Shown one piece after another: positions 58,830 to 64,000 of a stretch of DNA of 64,000 bases (the stretch's first letter is position 1; the number at the start of each line of letters is the position of its first letter). A program made the position numbers and the translations under genes. Origin of the DNA: Daucus carota subsp. sativus (lineage: Eukaryota; Streptophyta; Magnoliopsida; Apiales; Apiaceae). The notes beneath the pieces were generated by a model, which saw only the letters and a program-made list of their open reading frames with translations, did not search any database and was not told the origin of the DNA. Where the stretch lies: assembly GCF_001625215.2 (NCBI RefSeq), contig NC_030383.2, forward strand, positions 51,766,380 to 51,830,379. Reading direction: 5' to 3'.

Positions 58830-59160
58830 TTATACTTCTCCTCCCACTACCTTGATCAGGTTCCCCTTAGTGATAAGTAGTTGTCTCCCCTTAGATGAAA
58901 GATCAATCCTCCTCCTTAGTTGAAAGAAGAATCTCCCCCTCAGTAGTACACAGCTAAAGAGTAGTTTAATCCCCCTTAGTTGTAGACAACTAAAGAAAGC
59001 TAACTTACTTTTTCTTCCCCCTTTCATAAATTCTCCCCCTAAATATATTCTCCCCCTTAGTTGTGGAATCCTCCAAGGATATGTGGTATCAAATAGGTCA
59101 AGGAATGTGTACAATACTTCCTGTACCAAAAGATAATCTCCCCATAGAGAACTAAACAAC
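58830..59160 (-). repeat. Cluster of polypurine-tract-like motifs
   Basis: Close variants of CTCCCCCTTAG at about 58861, 58884, 58931, 58971, 59014, 59032, 59050 and 59139. On the element's own strand these read CTAAGGGGGAG. Repeated polypurine tracts before the 3' LTR are a described mark of Sireviruses. Confidence 0.75.
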
Positions 59161-62100
59161 GCTAAAGCTTGGGTCGAAGAAAGAGTTCAGAAGAAGGGTT
59201 TACTTTGATTGGGTTGGTCCCTATGCTGAAAGAATAGGTTCCAAACGGAAAAGTAATGAATAAGAACTGACATTCCAGTAACAACATCTACTCTGTCTTT
59301 AGGTATAAATTTGGTAATTAGTAGGAGTCTCACTAAAATGTTCTGCAGGTGTATCACTCAACACTCAATTTTCTCTCGGTTTTAGGGTAAGGGTGTCACT
59401 CACAAGTTCTGTAAGTGTATCCCTCCACACAAATACTGAGCTTCCAAAATGCTGAGTACCTGCAAGAAAATCACCTTAGCCACCCTTAAAGGGGGTCACC
59501 GGTGGTGCAATGGGAGTTCGTAATTCCCAGTCCCTGTAGACTCATCAGATAAATCCGAATCATGGTCCACAAGTTGCCAACCACTAAGTGGCTTATCCAA
59601 TTAAGGATCCAGAGTTGTTTGCTCTGGGAGGTTAGACAAAGGCTTAATTATGGCAAAGGCCTAAGTCCTCCTCAATGTCTGTGAAGACACTTGATTCAAG
59701 AGAATCATCAACCATAGGTTCACAACGTGAAATGGAATGAACCGTAGTTGCTTCCGTCAATTCTTTCAACAACTTGTGAGCTTTCAATACCAATTCTTAT
59801 TATATGTACCTCACAAGTGTTTCACTCTTCTCAATTTCCTATGTGTTTGCACTCACTCATGCTCACATATTTATTATTCTATCATCTCACTGGTTCTTCT
59901 CATAATCTCACCAAGTGTTTTAACTCTCAGTGTTTGGCTCACAGTGTTTCTCTCAGCACTCAAAGTATGATCTTCTGTACCTGCATGAGAAAACCACCAT
60001 AGCCCCTTCAAGAGAGGTCACTGGCGGTGCAATGGGGTTTCGTAAATCCCCGATCCTCAACTGACTCATCAACAAATTGACTCATAGTCAGAGAGTTGCC
60101 GATCTCCTATAAATAGGAAATCCATTCCAATTGGATCCAGATCTGTTCTTATCTGGGGAGGGAGACGAGAATCCTGAAGATTTGGCAATTGAGATCCTCG
60201 TTTCCTCCTTACACCTGTAAAGGCATCAACCATCTTATCTACCGTAAAATGGTAAATGAAGAAGTTGCTTCTGGAACAAAACCTTTAACCTCACTGTGCA
60301 CTCTCTTGTATTGTGTCCGTAAGATTTTTTTGTTTAGGCTCTTCATCAGAGTGATTACTGATGATGTGCTTGACTCAATACAAGATGCTCTGGCTGACGA
60401 GCGAATTTCAATGGACTCATCCTGTTGAGAGAATGATTCCAGAGACTGTTTTATTGCCTTTTCAGCTCTATATTCTTTTGAGAGAATACAGATGAGCAAC
60501 AGTTACCTCAAGTTCAAAAACACCTTTTTCTCCTTGAGAGGTAGAGCTGTGGGTACACTATCCCTCACATCCTTATTTGCTGCAACAAGTACAGTTTCTC
60601 CCTCATTGACCTCTAGTCTAATAAGTTCCTTATTACTCCAGGGGGAAAGTTGGGATGTGTTCTGAATTTGGTTTTATAGTCTGGGATAAAGATTGTTGGT
60701 TTTCAACCTTATAACTATTTAGGAAAGCCGAAAGGCTGATTAAGTTCCGAAGAACAGAAAGAGATATAAATGCATTTTTGAAAATCTATGATTTTGAATG
60801 AAAGCAATTGCATTTAATCTTTTGAGAAAAATGAATCAGTTGTGACTGTAAAATGATTTACATAAAGAATGACAATCACAACCGATGAAAGAAATAAAGT
60901 TTTCCTTTAAAAAACTAGTTTGAGTACGAGAGTCTCAATCTATGCATAAAAAGTTTAGATGAACTTGTCTTTGAAAAAGACACAGACTCCTGTTTCTCAC
61001 TACAATTTAAAAAGGAAACAAGAAAATTTATGCGCTACAGTGTATAAAGCACTCGCCACACTAATTAGTGAAAATGCCTCATACTAGCACATCGTCAAAA
61101 CAGACGCTGCAAGTGACAAAGATCACCAAGTACACAAATACAAGATAATCAATGTCTCGTCCTATGACGCTACATGTATAGATGCAAAATATTCTAAGAA
61201 ATATTTATGAAATAGAGTAGTGGATACCAATTGTTGAAATCAATTGATAAGAAAATTTCTTTGAAGAAACTCACCACTCCAGAACATAAATATGAGACAA
61301 AATAAAGATTTTGTTGTCTCCCTTGTACTCAGAATATTAAACACCTAATATATATTTGCACTAGTGGTTTTAAGAAATATGCAACAATATTTCACCAGTG
61401 CCAATACATCACAATCAATTCACAAATAAAACATCAATAAAGCATCAAGAAAAGATACCAATCAAATATTTCAAAGATGAATTAATCATGCTTCTATTAT
61501 TCTATCAAAGTCAATCATGAAACAAATAAGCATATAATTGTCATGGATCACAATCTAACTAAGATAAAATAATAATTACCTACGCAATATCATATAATTA
61601 TCAGATCAGCATATAACAACTAAAATTATGACAATCATACAAAGATATTCGCAAGCCCGAGGAAAAGTTGAAGAAAAATTCACAAGTCCTATACATGTAA
61701 GCATTGGGTACAAGTAAACTCACACAACTCCTCGCAGAACATATTAACAATTAATATTAGTGATCTACATATAAGCATGCAAAATATCACTAACACTAAA
61801 AGTATCACAACTATATGCAGTTAGACATGAAATAAGATATCAATTAATAAATCATCAAATATCCAACACAAATAGTTATGCTTCAAATATATACACTAAT
61901 ATAAATGGATTCAGCCTAGAGAGAATCTAAGTAACTCCACAAATACTAGTATATCATGACTAAATTCTAACTAGATTCTAACCACATACCAATTACTGAT
62001 ACAAGTTACAAGTCTAGAAACAAATAAGTCATGCTTCAGATTTTATACCTATAAAAATGAATTCAACCTAGAAAATAATCCTAAGTATGTTCACAAATAC

Positions 62101-62949
62101 AGATATATCACAACTTGATTATGACAAAGTTCTCTACTAGATACCAATTGTTAAATAGGTATAGATCAAGAAAGATAACATAATTAAGTCATGCTTCATG
62201 TCATCTCTAATCATTTAAATCATGAACAAATAAGTCACTTAATTGTCATGCACCATAATTTAAATAATTTGAAATAACAAACACTCATGCTAAAATATAT
62301 AATCACCATCTAAGCATGCAAAACAATAAACATGGCAATCACATATAATAGCAAAAAGCACGAGGTACTGGATTTTGAATAAATTCACAAGTCCTATGTA
62401 TAGACAATTTAATACTCATGAATTCATTCAAGAAATACGATAGACATGCTCATGAAAGAAGTAATACCTTATGAAAAATATAGTATGTGATCCACTTGCA
62501 GTTAAGTAAAGTGATAAGTTGAATACCTCTGAGACTTGACATTTCAGTTGATGTACCTCTCTTGTACTGACCAAGTCCAGTGGTTGTTGGCATAAGTCTT
62601 GACATGTATAGAATCTTCCAAAATGCGCATATTCAAAAGATCCTTGACTTCCTTTTATTGCCATCATTCTTTAGGCTAACTAGTAGACCATTAAGAATTG
62701 CAACTTTCCAACAAACTCATCATATCACTAATCTGCATTCACTTTGCAATTATCTTGCACAAGTGACGTTAGTCCACATATAATATAATCATGGTATATA
62801 TCACAGCACAAATAGTTGTATTATGTGTGCCTTGTATCATGAGAGGTAATAATTTGGATACCAAATATGACTCTAGCAAACGGATATTTAAAATAATATG
62901 CTAGTCAGAAGTCATACCATGTCCGTGACGATCATCAGGTCCTGGAGAG

Positions 62950-63960
62950 TAACTCACAGAGAGCTGGTGAAGAAATAGGTATACAAATTCCGTTGGATTT
63001 GCAACTGCAAAGTCCTTGAAATGTTGCATGAAGCTTCATCATCTAGCTCACTGTAATATCCTGAACCCGAGTCTCGTCAATGGTGCTTTAGTTCAATCAT
63101 GAAGGTCATTGAGTCCCCTAAGATGTAGAGTCCCGAACTTGAAGATTCTATTTCCAACATCTCCATAACCTTCTCTTTTGAAGTAACTCTAAGCAACCAA
63201 ATTGGCTTGTCCCTCATAACAGAGCCAAAAACATCCAGTTGGAATCTAAATACCCGACAAGTACTAAGTATTGAATTGTCATTAGGTCAAGTATTAGAAT
63301 CCGCACAGTCTGTTTTTTAAATTGATTGAGATCATCTTGCTGTGCAATCACTCAATCTGGATCCCTTTAAGAGCTTCTGAATCTTCCTCTAGTTTCACTT
63401 CAGATTGAAACCAAAAGAAACAACATCCTTTCACAATAGCTCTCCCAGTCTTCACTTCACCGTTAGGAACATTTAAGAACTAGAACCCGAGAATGATATT
63501 GACTTCAAACCCTTTGTCTAAGCAGATACGTTCTTGATATGTCCTGTTCATATTCAATGTGGTGTTGAGTTTGACTAGTGAATCCACCAAATGCTCCCCC
63601 TAAGCTGTTGCTGGGATTTCTTTAATAATCCTTATCCTTGCAAAGAGATTCTGCTTGGATCTGAATCATTATTAAACCAATAATATCACCTTTAACAGCT
63701 TGGAGCAAAGTGTCGTTCAACGTCCCATCCAGACTTACAATCACCTTCTGTTGATCAATCATAATCACCCTGTAGACTGTAGACTCCATTGAGTAGCCGA
63801 GGAAAATATTCTTTGATTTTCAAATGCAAGACTTTCAAAGAGGCATTTTCCTCCAAACACATACCAAGAGTTAGTGTTTGCTTCTGATTGGCCACTAGAA
63901 AGAATGGTGTCTTTCTGGATTTATCAATGATCAGGGTTCATCTTGATCAACCTTCATTTG
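62950..63960 (-). pseudogene. Degenerate copia integrase end and reverse-transcriptase start
   Basis: On the minus strand, 63840-63620 reads KNIFLGYSMESTVYRV then DQQKVIVSLDGTLND, the known motif after the integrase core of copia polyproteins. Further on, 63340-63300 reads QDDLNQFKKQTV and 63220-63170 reads NLVA-stop-SYFKREGYGD, matching the start of the RT domain (LNQFKR..VW; KARLVA.GY.QEEGIDY). Several stops and frameshifts separate them. The element is not functional. Confidence 0.8.
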
Positions 63961-64000
63961 TGACATCTTGTCCTTCGAACACATATGAACAACACAAAAG

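Larger units (their letters stand above)
58495..64000 (-). mobile_element. Interior of the Sirevirus-like copia element (3' part, non-coding to degenerate)
   Basis: Runs off the window end. 58830-59150 has about ten CTCCCCCTTAG-like motifs (polypurine tracts on the minus strand). 59380-60240 contains a diverged repeat of about 520 bp (compare GGTGGTGCAATGGG at 59500 with GGCGGTGCAATGGGG at 60025). 60700-62900 has no coding sequence but recurrent phrases such as TACCAATTGTT (61229, 62142) and AAATTCACAAGTCCTAT (61677, 62383). The polymerase part is only at the far right. Open frames inside are short and not polyprotein-like, so the env-like or gag region is not coding here. Confidence 0.75.

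Noticed and set aside
58830-59160. CRISPR-like array from repeated CTCCCCCTTAG
   Set aside because: Spacing is irregular, the organism is a plant, and the motif is the polypurine tract of a copia element.

Overview
This is nuclear DNA of a flowering plant. Genes are spliced with GT-AG introns, intergenic DNA is AT-rich, and MITEs, CACTA, Mutator-like and Ty1-copia elements lie between them. The closest remembered relatives of the recognisable proteins are eudicot. The three P450s look like the CYP736A group described from ginseng and carrot relatives, so an asterid, perhaps Apiales, is a reasonable guess, but this is inference from memory.

Region 1 (about 2.7-22.1 kb) is the conserved gene block: an ASPG1-type aspartic protease (minus), a chloroplast ClpS1 adaptor in three exons (minus), a CCR4-type EEP-fold deadenylase in 13 exons (plus) and a large alpha/beta-hydrolase lipase in about nine exons (minus). 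CCR4 and the lipase converge with stop codons only 190 bp apart. From memory, Arabidopsis has ASPG1 and CCR4-3 next to each other, and CCR4-5 near a homologous lipase, so this looks like an ancient gene neighbourhood. Between these genes lie MITEs, an LTR-like segment and a decayed copia fragment.

Region 2 (24.9-36.8 kb) holds three tandem two-exon cytochrome P450 genes with one phase-0 intron at the same position. They are separated by MITEs and a copia remnant. The third gene has lost the I-helix threonine.

Region 3 (38-44.1 kb) holds a small five-exon coiled-coil gene whose last two exons are duplicated downstream, and a 70-residue RTFL/DVL (ROTUNDIFOLIA-like/DEVIL) peptide gene that overlapping frames almost hide.

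Region 4 (45-64 kb) is dominated by mobile DNA: a broken MuDR-type transposase gene; a tandem segmental duplication carrying two TPD1-like secreted-peptide genes, each damaged by a different lesion; a complete-ended 2.36-kb CACTA element with a 3-bp target duplication that carries a captured exon of a tropinone-reductase-like dehydrogenase; a cluster of related MITEs in TA microsatellites; and, from 56.2 kb to the end, the 3' part of a large Sirevirus-like Ty1-copia element on the minus strand (2.3-kb LTR, repeated polypurine motifs, degenerate integrase/RT). No rRNA, convincing tRNA gene or CRISPR array was seen.
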